DNA of 64,000 nucleotides from assembly GCA_946902875.1 (NCBI GenBank), contig OX336337.1, positions 4,712,001-4,776,000 of the forward strand, written 5' to 3'. Shown one piece after another: positions 1 to 10,843 of the stretch (position 1 is the first letter of the stretch; every line of letters begins with the position of its first letter). The notes under the pieces are model-generated. The model was not told where the DNA came from, did no database searches, and saw only the letters and a list, made by a program, of their open reading frames with translations. Position numbers and translations under genes: made by a program. The stretch comes from Nematopogon swammerdamellus (Eukaryota > Arthropoda > Insecta > Lepidoptera > Adelidae).

Positions 1-132
1 TGCCAAGGTGAGAGGTGGCGAACCTGTCGCCCTTTAGCGCGGCATCTTGTCCTTATCCCTTAGTAGCCTTTTACGACATGCATGGGGAGAGATGCAGTGG
101 GGCTATTCTTTTTACGTACCGGCCCCATACGG
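1..132 (-). repeat. H3-TC retroposon, 5' part
   Basis: Read on the minus strand this is the head (H3) of a dispersed retroposon. It has the GGGGC...GCCCC hairpin near 90-125 and the sequence for 'gactaagggataag' near 50-65. The same sequence recurs at 27165-27397, 42768-42995 and 48410-48670. The 3' part of this copy lies outside the window. Confidence 0.7.
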
Positions 133-1538
133 CACCGGCACGGCACGGCAAGGCACGGCAAGTATATACTCCTTTCATTTTAATTTCAGAATTCTAGAAT
201 ATATTATAGCGCATAAAGACTGGTGCGATGTACAATGTACAATTGTACATGCCATCCATAGCTTTCAAATTAACGTTAAATCTTGCACGGCGGTTCCAAC
301 TTAGCGAGCTAAGCTCAAAATTACACGAGAGCGAAGCCGTGGGCGAAAGCTTGTTTACACGTGATGGCCAAAACCCCTTTATCATAAGTCCGTAAAGAAA
401 TATCGAACGAAATTAGAACGGCGAAGGCATTGAGGGTGAAGGGGTGGGGTTTGGGGCGGAATCACGACTTTCTGCTGAACATCGTTGAGGTCAACACACC
501 CGTGTAATTTCCCATACAAAATGAGTGAACGAATCACCCACCTACTTTCTAAATGGCCCCCGCACAGTAGCACAATGCCATTCTCTCCGGGGCGGCGCGC
601 GGCGCGGCGGCGCGGCGCGATGTTATCGAAAAAGTTTTAAATAAATATTTATGAAGTCCTCATGAATTAAATGTCAAATTCTAAGATTTTTTAACCAATG
701 AAATGGATGGAGCCGTCACTCAAAAAAAAAAAGAAACAGCTGACGTACAAACAAAATAATACACGAGCGTCTCGGGTACATGCACATCTGTGATATAGGT
801 TGCGCCGCCTCAACATTAGGTTAGGGTTAATTTGGTTTAAAAAAAAATAACCAGGGTTAAACTCTAAAATTTACTCTCAGAGAAAAAGACCATCTAGCTA
901 AAATAATTTACTTAGTAAAGCTAAAGTCGAGTCATTTTGTCTTGGCACAAATCGTGGCTTCACTTAGCGAGTTACACCCAACACATGTTACTGGCTCATT
1001 TAATCTCATTAACACAGGTGGCTGCATGGTCTGCATTCATAGGTGGTAGGGTTTAACGGGATCTAAGCTGTCGTTAGTTAACGGATCTTTAGAGACATTT
1101 AAGTCTGTGTGGACGCGATCGGCCCTGAGAACAGGGAACTCGGGTGTTGACTAATAAAGTTTAACTGTACCATAATATCTGCAGGATGCCAAAGGATTAT
1201 TCGAGTAAAATTGTCAACTCTCTCAAGAATTAATTAATTTAATTTCCCACAATCCTCTGTAGGCGTTCGTTCACAGGACATTCTGCCATTTTGATACTTA
1301 CAGTTTTCATATCTCTTAGAGCCATATTTCAGCCCTTGTGATTGATGAAATGAGTGAGAGGTTATCTGAAAATGCAGACGACTAAAACGTCTCCTTTTGT
1401 GTCCTCCCGTAAGCGTAAGTCTTTCATATTGAGGATTCGTTAGGAAGACTTTCTCTTTGTCGCTAAGGTCGTTATTACCAGGCGCGTGTCGGGGAAATGG
1501 TTAAATCTTGCGCCAAATATGCCGAATGGTGCCAGTGG
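133..1538. other. No gene; AT-rich sequence
   Basis: I see no coding pattern. A short (GGCAC)n run lies at 135-165. A relic of a Helitron-like 3' end lies at 324-353 (GAGCGAAGCCGTGGGC followed by CTTG), and a small CGG-rich patch lies at 588-620. The remainder is AT-rich and shows no repeat that I recognise. Confidence 0.5.
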
Positions 1539-1924
1539 TTTTTTTTTTTTTTTATGGAACCTGACACGGTTGGCTACATCACCTACAACATCCGTGATGT
1601 CAGCCCATAACACAGGGTGAACTAGGTGCCATGTCAGTGCTTCCCTTCATTTCATGTCGGCTACACTAAACTGGACGGAAAACACGAACTATTTACATAG
1701 CCGTTTCGACCGACGTTTCGTTCAGTGCGGTGGTACCAACCCGGCCGGGATAAACCCTACCACCTAGTAAGGTAAGAAGGGAAGGGACCTACAGTTTAAC
1801 GTGGAATCCGAACCACGGTCAGCCTCCAACGGTCGAGCGGTCACCCATCCAATCACTGACCGCGCTCAGCGTTGCTTAATAACAGTTGACTAACCAACCG
1901 CGCCACTGAGCTACCGAGGCTGAC
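1539..1924 (-). mobile_element. 5S-headed SINE (H2-TB)
   Basis: Full-length copy on the minus strand. The 5S rRNA-like head lies at about 1823-1924, with the 5S internal promoter boxes (AAGCAACGCTGAGCGCGG, then GGATGGGTGACCGCTCG) and a closing stem GTCAGCCTC/GAGGCTGAC. The body follows, then the TB tail, which ends in CAT plus A15 (the T run at 1539-1553). Other full or near-full copies are at 17073, 44068 and 50328. Transcription by polymerase III is inferred from the 5S boxes. Confidence 0.85.
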
Positions 1925-1930
1925 GAATTT

Positions 1931-2025
1931 TCTTATCCCTTAGTCGACTTTTACGACATGCGACGGGGAGAGATGCAGTGGGGCTATTCTTTTTAAGTAC
2001 CGACCCCACACGGTACAGGTTGGTG
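1931..2025 (-). repeat. H3 head fragment
   Basis: Contains the H3 head in reverse ('gacggggagagatgcagtgg' and GTACCGACCCCACACGGTAC). It lies directly beside the 5S-headed SINE in the same orientation, so the two could be one composite insertion. Confidence 0.65.
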
Positions 2026-2574
2026 TATAGGTATTTGCGTTTATAGTATTTTTTGGAACTTCACATGGCAGAGGTACGCAAATATTTGGTAAACAATTTA
2101 GTTTGATCTCTTTTTAATAAGTTAGAGCGAGATAGAGCTATAATTGTGGCCTTATTTGGCCAACTAGCTAGAGGTTCGTACTGTTTTATTATTTTTATGC
2201 TTCTGACAATGGAACTACTCAATTAGTCTGTCAACTTATGTTAGAATAAAAAAAATATTTGCATTTAAAATATCGTAGTTCCATTTTTTTCAGCTAATTT
2301 ACCTTTCGTCGCCGATAAATGACCAAATAAACTACATTGTTTTATTTTTTAAATTTATTGTGCTTTACCCTCCGTTCCGGTGTAATCAATCACCTCGGAC
2401 AGCGCGCGTGACAGACAGACAGACGGACGGGCATCCACCTGATCAATTTCAAAAGGGTTCCTGCCAGCGTCGCCAGCTACGGAACCCTAAATATGTGCTT
2501 TTGTATCACCGCTACGAACCAACACAGTTACACAGTACTTAAAAAGTGGATGGAATATCAATACCGATTTAGAA
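2026..2574. other. No gene; (GACA)n repeat fragment
   Basis: AT-rich. At 2360-2492 there is a degraded copy of the dispersed repeat that carries a GACAGACAGACGGACGG tract and the phrase 'acggaaccctaaa'. Related fragments are at 16936 and 13607. No coding signal is seen. Confidence 0.4.
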
Positions 2575-2982
2575 GCGGCGAGTGGCCGAGTGGTTTGGGC
2601 ATCGGCTTCTCATGCGAGAGGTCCGCGGTTCGGATCCGGCCGGCGTGTACCAATGAGTTTTTTCTGACGAAAAAATTTACGTGCATACCTACCTACACCT
2701 GCTGCTTGACCGTTCGGAACCGGTGTAAAACTGTGGGTCCCTTCCCTGGCCCCTTACTAGGTGGTAGGCTCAAATTGTAGCCGACTGGGTTGGTACCACC
2801 GTATTGGATGTAAGATGGCCGCATAGCAGCCTCGGTTGTGTTCTCCTCTAGTCCAGTATAGCCAGCAATCCAGGGAAGTCTCCGGTATGGCACCTACCTT
2901 CTCGGAGGTGATATTGGCTCGTCGGAGCATGCGCTTTGGCCCCTCCGACTCAGGCACCCATACCGGATTACATAAAAAAAAA
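2575..2982 (+). mobile_element. tRNA-headed SINE (H1-TA)
   Basis: The head has pol III boxes: A box TGGCCGAGTGG at 2583-2593 and a B-box-like GGTTCGGATCC at about 2627-2637. The body leads to the TA tail, with outer stem TCCGGTATGG (2881-2890) pairing with CCATACCGGA (2958-2967), then TTACAT plus an A run. Sister full-length copies are at 16263 and 41298. It has no coding capacity and would depend on a LINE partner. Confidence 0.85.
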
Positions 2983-3359
2983 CATAATCAGCGAATTGTC
3001 TTGCCCAGTAGTGAAATCAAAGAGCTAATAATATCTAATAATAACTCACCCGTCTCCTGCGCCGCATCCTGCTCACGAGCCGGCCATTCCGAGAACTGCA
3101 ACAAAACAAACAATATTACACAACTAGTCGTTGGAGATCCCCTTCGTGCGAGCCCCAACACCCACCAACAACCAGCAACGTACCACTCTCTCTGTAGCCA
3201 ATATAACAACAATATAACATCATACAATAAAACATCAAATACATTTTATACTAGCAGGTAAGGCTTTGATGAAAGAAAAAATTTATAGTTAAGGGATCCT
3301 GCTAACTAATCGCTCAAAAGCAAAACGCAAATATGATTCCGAACACGGGGAGTATTCGG
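2983..3359. other. No gene recognised
   Basis: An open frame runs through 3000-3261, but its composition is ordinary and I see no motif or splice context. I regard it as chance. Confidence 0.4.
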
Positions 3360-4075
3360 TTACAAAGTAACATTTAATTAGCTTTTATATTCTGAGAACC
3401 GACCCCTAGTGGTTGGAACTTCTCACAATAAAAAAGAAAATATGACTCCTTACACTCCCCTACTTACTAAGTAGCAGTTAATTAGCTGTTATATACTAAT
3501 AACCGACCCTAGTGGTTGGTTGGAACTTCTCAAAAGCAAAACTAAATATGACTCCCTACACTCCCCCACTTACTAAGTACCATTTAATTAGCAGTTATAT
3601 ACTAAGAACCGACCCTAGTGGTTGGTTGGAACTTCTCAAAAGCAAAACGAAATATGACTCCCTACACTCCCCACTTACTAAGTATCATTTAATAAGCTGT
3701 TATATACTGAGAACCGACCCTAGTGGTTGAAACTTCTCAAAAGCAAAACGAAATATGACTCCCGCTACACTCCCCCACTTACTAAGTACCGTTTAATTAG
3801 CTATTATATACTGAGAAACGACCCTAGTGGTTTGAACTTCTCAAAAGCAAAACGAAAAATATGTATCCCAATGCTCCCCCACTTACTAAGTTCCATTTAA
3901 TTAGCTGTTATATACTGAGAACCGACTCTAGTGGTTGGAACTTCTCAAAAGCAAAACGAAATATGACTCCCGCTACACTCCCCCACTTACTAAGTACTAT
4001 TAAATTTGCTGTTATATACTGAGAGAGAACCGACCCCTAGCGATTGGACCTTCCCAAAAGCAAAACGTAAATTCA
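3360..4075 (+). repeat. 105-bp tandem repeat, 7 units
   Basis: The phrase ACCGACCCTAGTGGTTGG recurs at 3398, 3502, 3608, 3713, 3818, 3921 and 4029, giving periods of 103-108 bp. Each unit also carries AACTTCTCAAAAGCAAAACG and ACTCCCCCACTTACTAAGTA. The units differ by a few per cent. Short ORFs in it (3512-3730) are repeat translation, not genes. Confidence 0.9.
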
Positions 4076-4350
4076 ACTACGAACACTTGCTCAATTACGG
4101 CCATTTAGATATTGAGATACGTTGATTTAAGGAGTGCGACTACTAACTAGCAAAGCAAGTAGTTCATAGGAACCACTGGCGCAGAGCACTTTACGTATCT
4201 AGGGTTGATTTGTAGTATCAGTGGTTCGAAGACTATAAACCGTGAACAAAACGTTCGCTGGGTTCTGAAACAATGTCTCGGTAACGTTGGCACAAAGCGT
4301 TGAAGGAACGCGAATCGTAAACCTGAAAACTAACGATGACAGTACTTCTT

Positions 4351-4549
4351 AAAAAACTATTTAAAAAAATATAAAAACCGCCTTCAAAAATGTATGAAAT
4401 AAAAAAATAAAAATCGAACCCTAGAGTTGAAGGCGGTCGGTTATTTTTGCTTGCTTTAGCACCACCGCCTTCAACTCTAGGGTTCGATTTTTATTTTTTT
4501 ATTTCATACATTTTTGAAGGCGGTTTTATATTTTTTTAAATAGTTTTTT
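4351..4549. repeat. Foldback (long inverted repeat)
   Basis: Arms of about 87 bp (4351-4437 and 4464-4549) are near-perfect reverse complements around a 26-nt loop (4438-4463). Each arm carries CCTAGAGTTGAAGGCGGT or its complement. A relative with longer arms lies at 50782-51257 in the opposite orientation. Confidence 0.9.
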
Positions 4550-4808
4550 ATTTCACAGTTTTTTTTAGTAATTTGTATTTGCTATTAATGTACTCGGCGG
4601 AATCGCTCGGCCTTCGGCCTCGCGATTCCGACTCGCTTTCCAATCCGATCTTGACCAAAAAAAAATGGGACCACCTTGGAGCTAGACTGAACCGAACACA
4701 AAAAGAATCATCGAAATCGGTTCACAATTGGGGAAGATATTGCTGAACATACATAAAAAAAATACATACAGCCGAACATAGAACCTCCTCCTTTTTTGAA
4801 GTCGGTTA
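4550..4808 (+). repeat. Remainder of foldback-bearing repeat
   Basis: Follows the foldback with GTACTCGGCGGAATCGCTCGG and its near-palindrome (4590-4632), then an A-rich stretch ending in CCTCCTCCTTTTTTGAAGTC. The same neighbour (GGAATCGCGAGGCCGAAGG) flanks the second foldback at 50700-50760, so both belong to one larger element. Confidence 0.6.
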
Positions 4809-4888
4809 ATGATAAAAACGAGTACAACTTGCAAACTGCACTTTTAAATTATGTACTCACAAAGGACCTTCAACCACTAAAGCACATT

Positions 4889-5075
4889 CTCATCGTCGGA
4901 TCATTGAGCCTGTTTTATAGGTGCTACTATGGCCCCTGCCCTGACGAACTCGCTTCCCTCATCCCCCCTCCTCGTGTTCGCCTTCGCCAAACCCGCCATA
5001 CTCTCGCGGAACAACCCTTTGTAGTCGACAGAAGAGTTCTTCGAAATGCATGGTCATCTAATAATTTGTAAAAAA
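4889..5075 (+). pseudogene. Jockey-like LINE ORF2 fragment
   Basis: Translates in frame as GSLSLFYRCYYGPCPDELAS..., the family signature seen more completely at 5359-5860 and 42240-42764 ([20 protein letters not shown]). This lies C-terminal to the reverse transcriptase domain. It is 5'-truncated and ends at a stop after VLRNAWSSNNL. A dead fragment. Confidence 0.75.
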
Positions 5076-5358
5076 ATAAAATATGAAGATAGGTACTTGA
5101 AGTATTAAGTGTCAAGGTTGTCATGGGCTTCGTTAGCCCACCACTCCACTTACGAAGAGGTGGATAGAATGGTGTCACAATTCGGGCTTCCATTAAAAAA
5201 AATTCTGGGGGTAGTAGTCGCGGTGGCACGTGGAGAATGCATGTAAGTATCTTCTCTTGATAAACAATAATTAATGTCGAAAAATATAAAAACAATCTGG
5301 TTGTCATGGTTACTCTTGAAACGATTGAAAAAAAAACGCCTAACTTTGATGACTCACT

Positions 5359-5860
5359 GTGCCTGCAAGCCAGGCTAAGGGAAGGCAGCCCCCAGTATCT
5401 ATTGGAGACGCGAAACTGACGGATGATCTGGAGTCTCTCAGTCACAGACGATTTTTAGGGTCACTTAGTCTGTTCTACAGGTACTATCATGGACGCTGCT
5501 CGGAGGAACTTGCTTCCCTTATTCCTTGCCATCCAACCTATCTTCGCAGCACTCGCCGCGGAGAAACTGAGCACCCTTTGGTTGTTGACATTGGGCTTTT
5601 GAGAACCCATCGGTTGTCAAAATCGTTTCTTTGTCGCACCGCTAGGGTGTGGAACTGTCTCCCGGCGAGTGTGTTTCTTGAATCCTTAACCTGGGTCTTC
5701 AAAACGTCGTATCTACGGGCTAGTCAGCCTAGCAACAGTCCGCAAATCTGCTGGCATGGCGCCTCACTGAGCGTGGTTTCGCGAGGAGAGGGGTTTTTGG
5801 CTCTGTCGACTGTACCATTGGTCTCTCGACACAGCCACCCATGTTGGTTTACATAAAAAA
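5359..5860 (+). pseudogene. Jockey-like LINE, 3' end with TL tail
   Basis: Encodes the ORF2 C-terminus ([19 protein letters not shown], then [20 protein letters not shown], then [13 protein letters not shown]) without the catalytic domain, so it is a typical 5'-truncated LINE copy. The 3' end is the TL tail: outer stem CTGGCATGG (5751-5759) with CCATGTTGG (5839-5847), inner stem GGCTCTGTCGA with TCGACACAGCC, then TTTACATAAAAA. The frame is lost near the end, where the real family reads ...[19 protein letters not shown]. An autonomous relative is the likely source of the reverse transcriptase for the SINEs that end in TL. Confidence 0.85.
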
Positions 5861-5861
5861 A

Positions 5862-5965
5862 AATGTTTCGTGTCGGTTACGTCATATTTTAGCTTACATG
5901 CATCCCACCTTGAACCATATGTATGAGAAAAACGTGATTCCACGTCAAAAACAAATAGTATAAAA
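5862..5965 (+). repeat. Repeat shared with 31383-31520
   Basis: ATGTTTCGTGTCGG...GTCATATTTTAGCTTACATGCATCCCA...ACGTGATTCCACGTCAAAAA matches 31383-31515. In both places it begins immediately after the A tail of an unrelated retroposon (LINE-TL here, SINE-TB there). Confidence 0.75.
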
Positions 5966-5989
5966 TGAACCTTGGCTTACCCCATTGTA

Positions 5990-6215
5990 AGCAGAGATAA
6001 GAAAACAAACCTTGACCTTGCGGCCGCGGCGCGCGGCAATCTGTCGCGACTGTCGCCTGAGCGCCTCCAGCGGAGCGTGCGAGCGGCGTCGCGCGCCGCC
6101 TGCTGCCGCAGTGTAGCCAAACCGCGCGCTGCGAGCGCGTGCGCTACTCCCGCTCCCGTCTCAGTGTTCCGCGAGTCTCGCCGGCATGGGGCGCCGCCGT
6201 CTCTGCGGGAAAAAA
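5990..6215. other. CpG-rich island, no gene assigned
   Basis: A block dense in CG and GC words (GCGGCCGCGGCGCGCGGC and similar) in AT-rich surroundings. An open frame of 84 codons (5972-6226) crosses it but matches no family I know. It could be a promoter, a 5' exon or unmethylated repeat DNA. Confidence 0.4.
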
Positions 6216-6227
6216 TACTTCATTAAT

Positions 6228-6360
6228 TTAGAATAGAATAGAAACTCTTTATTGCACACAATGGGAAGAAGAACAGTACACGACTAGAAACAAGAAATAC
6301 AGGAGTGCGCAAAGACGGACTTATTTTTCGGACTTAAGTGATTTCGTCCAGTCAACCTTT
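6228..6360 (-). repeat. LINE 3' UTR fragment
   Basis: On the minus strand it reads GGTTGACTGGACGAAATC...AATAAAGAGTTTCTATTCTATTCT, the same 3' UTR type as at 19195-19320 and 30040-30165 ('ggttgactgga...gataagtccgcctttg'). It ends in a simple TTCTA-type tail. Confidence 0.65.
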
Positions 6361-7239
6361 GGGTGATGAGAAATAAAATACAGAGAAAGAAGTATGGGTA
6401 GTGAAGGCAAATTTAATTAATAATAAAATAGTGTACTGTACGGGAAGGGCGGACGTAGGCAATTTCTTCCAGTCCCGCTGACTTTAACGTCAACACGTTG
6501 AACTCACTAACATTAAGTTCGTCTTTTATCAACGTTTGTGTTGCGTAACAAAATAAGTGTACTGTACTGGTAGAGTAATTCAAGGTAATAATAAAATAAA
6601 GAAGCCCTCAAACTCTTGCTGTAAATTGGTTTTTGTTACAAAATGTATTCCTTTAATTAAAAATGTAGGTCAAATTGGATCGAATTTAGAACACCTGTAG
6701 CGCCGGTTATTGCTCGTCCGATTATATATATTCTTTTAATACTTCTTTAGCCGCGTCATGAAATATAAAAATCGGCCAAGTGCGAGTCGGACTCGCGCCG
6801 ACGTCAAACCCTAAAAAAGACCCTTTTGTGCTTTTGTACCGCCTTCTACTCAAGATCAAAATATTGTTTAATACTTTTTAGGGTAGGTTACATACAGTAG
6901 GTTATTTCTATGAACTACATGATGAAGTTGCTCACGAGAGAATGCTGTCAACGTCAAAGCTCGCAACATTTTTCACATTTTTCGCTCCCCAATGTTTACG
7001 GGATAATTCTGTATTGGGGATAATTTGGGGACTGACTTGAATTCAGTATTCTCTAACGTTGTTAAGGGACAAGCTAGCTCTTCGGAACAAGAAGTGGAAG
7101 TGGACGATCTGAAGATTGTTCCATGGACGGATGTGCAGGTGAATGTTGACATTGAGGAAGTGAAAGACCATAAGCTCGTGGAAAAGAAGTATAACTTCTG
7201 ACGCGTGTACATAATTACACGCACTCACTTTTTTTTGAA
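6361..7239. other. No gene; repeat debris
   Basis: AT-rich. A fragment of the GGCCAAGTGCGAGTCGGACTC repeat lies at 6768-6800. Around 7120-7230 there is a stretch with 'gtataacttctgacgcgtgtac'. Short minus-strand open frames (6973-7228) overlap each other and show no family motif. Confidence 0.4.
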
Positions 7240-7745
7240 GCGAAGCCTTTTAACGCACGTTTGTAATGGAGACCTAACTTAGAAAAAGTGAAACGTCACG
7301 AAAGTACCAACGGAAGTTGCAACGTTGCCCTGAGCGCCATCTATGAGAGTCTTTTGAAGTCCGAACCATTTGTTTAATTTTTTTATGTAATCCGGTATGG
7401 GCGTGGCTAATTCGGAGGGGCCAAAGCACATGCTCCGACCAGCCAATATCACCTCCAAGAAGGTAGGTGCCACACCGGAGACTTCCCTGGATTGCTGGCT
7501 ATACTGGAATAGAGGAGAACACAACCGAGGCTGCTATGCGGCCATCTTACATCCAGTACGGTGATACCAACCCACAGGCTACAATTTGAGCCTACCAGTA
7601 AGGGCCTAGAAAATAAATTTATTTATATTCATACGACAGCATACGAAAAAGAAAAGAAAAACACGCATAGTATTGGTTGTTACCTAGCTTGGTTGTAAAA
7701 GATAAATTGAAAGGAATATCGCATAGATGATGCTATCTCTATCGA
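7240..7745 (+). repeat. Dispersed repeat interrupted by a SINE
   Basis: 7262-7370 (GACCTAACTTAG..., GAGCGCCATCTATGAGAGT) and 7670-7740 (TTGGTTGTTACCTAGCTTGG) are the two halves of a repeat that is continuous at 38700-38895. A TA-tailed SINE and some extra AT-rich DNA separate the halves here. Confidence 0.75.
7373..7612 (-). mobile_element. SINE 3' part (TA tail)
   Basis: Minus-strand copy truncated at its 5' side in the body. It holds the complete TA tail, with CCGGTATGG pairing with CCACACCGG (one side mutated), and its A run appears as the T run near 7376-7384. It lacks the tRNA-like head. Confidence 0.8.
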
Positions 7746-8321
7746 AATTAATTTTTTTATTTATTTATTTAATTTTAATGAAATAAACAGTATTACATAA
7801 ATATTTAACAAACAAAGCAAATTACAGATTTCATTAACTATAGCAAAAATAATAGATACATACTAAACTAAACAAAGGAAGAAATTAATATTACAGAAAA
7901 TATGTTTAAAATATAATGTATATATATGTATGTATATAAATGTATATTTGTCCCGCGAACAAAGTTGCGTCCACCTATTACAACATTTTCATATAATACT
8001 GCGTCCACCGCACTTGGGCTTCCGTATACGGACGCAACTTTGCAACCTCTGTTCTTTTAACTAGAAATGACTTCTAATGCCATCTAGAAGCGTTCTGTGA
8101 AAACACCCGTGAACACAACCACGGACGCAACTTTACTGAAAAAGTATACAAATTCGGGTATTTTAGTTCAGCCAAATCCCGAGCGGCGCAGGTGGCGACA
8201 CTGAGCGCGCGTATACCCTGCCCCGCGCCCCTGCCGTATATAAAATATCGATTGGCTCAGTAGTATTGCGTCCGGTATTTGGAATGCGTAATTTAACCTC
8301 GCCCGGGCCTCTCGCGTGGGA
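7746..8321. other. No gene recognised
   Basis: AT-rich to mixed sequence. 7970-8110 repeats the phrases 'gcgtccac' and 'ggacgcaactttg'. No coding pattern is seen. Confidence 0.4.
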
Positions 8322-8346
8322 CCCCCCCCCCCCCCCCCCCCCCCCC
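8322..8346 (+). repeat. Poly(C) tract, C25
   Basis: Twenty-five consecutive C at 8322-8346 in the given sequence. The true length may differ because such tracts sequence poorly. Confidence 0.85.
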
Positions 8347-8604
8347 TCGGCGCATATAAATGAGCTATTAGCACGATAGTACTGCTTCCACTATTTCTAA
8401 TGCATAGTAACCTAGCCTCGCATTAGCACGATAGTGTTGCTTCCACTATTTCTTTCGAATGCATAGCCTAGCCCGAGCGCCGCTCGCTCGCCCGGCGGCG
8501 CCTCCCCCCACATAGATGTCCACATGTCCACCCACATAGATTTATTTTTTACTAGCTTTTGCCCGCGGCTTCGCTCGCGTTTAATTCCATAAGGACAAAG
8601 TAAG

Positions 8605-9060
8605 TCACAAATGGCAAGTCGCTAGGGGCGAGGCCGAAGGCCGAGCTTCGTTCAGGTAAACAATGTTCTCCCTAGAAGAAGTAAGTAACTAAAGGCGAGG
8701 TCGAAGGCCGAGTTACGTTCGGGTAAACGATGTACTCTCTAGAATAAATAAGTCACTAAAGGCGAGGCCGCAGGCCGAGCTACGTTCAGGAAAACAATGT
8801 GCTCCCTACAAAAAGTAAGTCAGTAAAGGCGAGGCCGAAGGCCGAGCTACGTTCAGGTAAAAGGTGTACTCTCTAGAAGAAATAAGTCACTAAAGGCGTG
8901 GCCGCAAAGTGCTACTTAGAAGTAGTATGTTACTAAAGGCGAGGCCGAAGGCCGAGCTGCGTGCTGGTAAACGATGTACTCTCTAAAAGAAATAAGTCAC
9001 TAAAGGTGAGGCCGCAAGCCGAGCTGCGTTCAGGTATACGATGTACTCTCTAGAAGAAAT
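8605..9060 (-). repeat. 68-bp satellite, minus orientation
   Basis: About seven degenerate units carrying GGCGAGGCCGAAGGCCGAGC followed by TACGTTCAGGTAAACGATG and CTCTAGAAGAAATAAGTCAC. These are the reverse complement of the satellite at 11283-12010 and 20777-24294. Confidence 0.9.
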
Positions 9061-9175
9061 AGAAGAATTAATTGTAAGAATTTCTCATTCTAAAAAAATA
9101 ATTAAATTATTATTTAAAATCAAATAAATTATAATTAAAAAATTTTGCTAATATTGCTTACCTGGACGCAGCTCG

Positions 9176-9295
9176 CGTTTCGGCTGCCTACGTAACCGGA
9201 GTTTCGTAACTGGTTTCGATGAAGGAATGATTTTTCCTTGCACGTAACCAGTTTCGATGGAGGAATTATTCTTCTTTTTACGAAACCACGGTTAC
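9176..9295 (+). repeat. Left TIR of the MULE
   Basis: 120-bp terminal inverted repeat. It pairs with 11163-11282 with only a few mismatches over its length. Each arm also holds an inner near-palindromic pair (CGTAACTGGTTTCGAT and CGTAACCAGTTTCGAT). Confidence 0.9.
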
Positions 9296-9538
9296 CTACA
9301 AGGAATTTTTATAGATTATGGATTTTAAAAAAACTTGGAAAATCTTTATTGGATGGCCATTATATAATTATAATTTAAAAAAATAAATATTAGTATCTGA
9401 CGGATGTCATCACGGTGACATAAACATCACGGTGAAATAAAATATTTTCCTGTTGCTTTTCCTGGTAATATGGTTTATAGGTTGTGTAAAATAGCAATTG
9501 GTATGCTTATTTGTAAGTGAACGGTCGAGTGATCAAAA

Positions 9539-10843
9539 ATGGATAATATTGAAATGCAAGTCGCCACAACGTCAAAAATGTGTAAAGGTGAAATGGACTT
9601 TGTTACTACGCGTAGAGGTGGAGTTGCCTTGTTGGGCAATGGTCGCAGGTACCACCGAAAGAAATTTTACAGCAATGGAAATACGTTCTGGCTGTGTTAC
9701 TATAACAACAGCGGCTGTAAAGGGAGCGTTACACTCAATGAAAGGAACGAAATAGTAAAGGAAAAACTACATAAAGAGAATTGTCAACAGGATATTGCAA
9801 AAAATAAAATTTTGAAAGAATTAAGTAAATTAAGAGATAGAACTAGCTGCAATTTTGAATCAATCCAAAAGCATTACGACGCCATGGTATTTGAGCTTGA
9901 AAATGATGGTATAAATTTGTTACACGAAATTCCAAAATTCACTAATATAAAAACAGGTCTATACAATGAGCGTAATAAAGTAATAGGCGCACCAAAGCTG
10001 CGTTTCTCTTTGTTAAGTGAAGTAAAAGTACCAACTAAGTATCAAGATTTTTTACTAGCGGATTATAACTGTGAAGAAGATAAAATAATCATCTTATTTT
10101 GCAGAAAAAATTCCAGGAAACATATTTATAATTTTAAACACATATGGCCATTATATACATATTTGGCGATGGAACGTTCAAATCGTGCCCCGTACCGTTC
10201 AAACAGTTATACACTCTTCATGGATATAACGAAGAAACGGGCTCCGTTGTTCCGTTAATTTTTTGTCTACTGCCTGACAAAAAATTCAAAACCTATGACA
10301 TACTGTTTAGGTTACTGAAGTCAGTTTTTATTTCTTGGCAACCTGAGAAAATAACAGTAGATTATGAGAATGCGGTAATGAAAGCTATACGAGGTGTGTT
10401 TCCTGCCATCGTCGTAAAAGGATGCTACTTTCATTATAACAAGAGTTTATTCCGGAAAGCAAAACAATTTAAAATAACATCCAGTGTTAAAAAAAGACAC
10501 GTAGCTAGATGCGTTGGTCTAGCTCGCTTGCCGAAGGAATTCATCCAAAGTGGCTACCAGTACATTATGAGCAAGAGTCCGACTGGCGATGACATAATAA
10601 AATTCAACAATTATTTTAAGAGGCAATGGTTAACAAAAACAGATTTTGCAAAAAATTTGCACTTGCGACCAAGAAAGAATCAGAACAACGAACAATCTGG
10701 AAGGTTGGCATAGTAAAATAAACAGATATATTGGGAGAACGAATCCAACCATTGCTCATTTGTTGGATACATTGATCAAAGAGACACGAGTAATAGACAT
10801 GCATAAAAGTAGGACTAAAAGTCTAAAAATTACAAAGAAATAG
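9539..10843 (+). pseudogene. FLYWCH-MULE transposase, frameshifted
   Basis: The transposase would cut and paste the surrounding element. First segment (9539 to about 10150): an N-terminal FLYWCH zinc finger around residues 28-84 (GRRYHRKKFYSNGNTFWLCY..., with paired Cys and a late His/Cys), then a linker. Second segment (from about 10150, another frame): the MULE catalytic core, beginning FGDGTFKSCPVPFKQLYTLHG with the first catalytic Asp, then ITVDYENA with the second, and GCYFHYNKSLFRKA with the family's C-x2-H. Third segment (from about 10660, shifted again): RTTNNLEGWHSKINRYIGR, the usual MULE C-terminus. Two frameshifts, near 10140-10165 and 10655-10695, make it non-functional unless they are sequence errors. 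The start ATG at 9539 gives the complete FLYWCH domain. Confidence 0.9.

Noticed and set aside
808..830. TTAGG telomere-like sequence
   Set aside because: Only one or two imperfect units (TTAGGTTAGGG).
2575..2650. tRNA genes at 2575, 16263, 41298, 31930-31995 and 32731
   Set aside because: A and B boxes are present but the cloverleaf is not complete and each is fused to a SINE body; they are SINE heads.
9498..9755. ORF in another frame over the MULE start
   Set aside because: Shadow of the FLYWCH-containing transposase frame.
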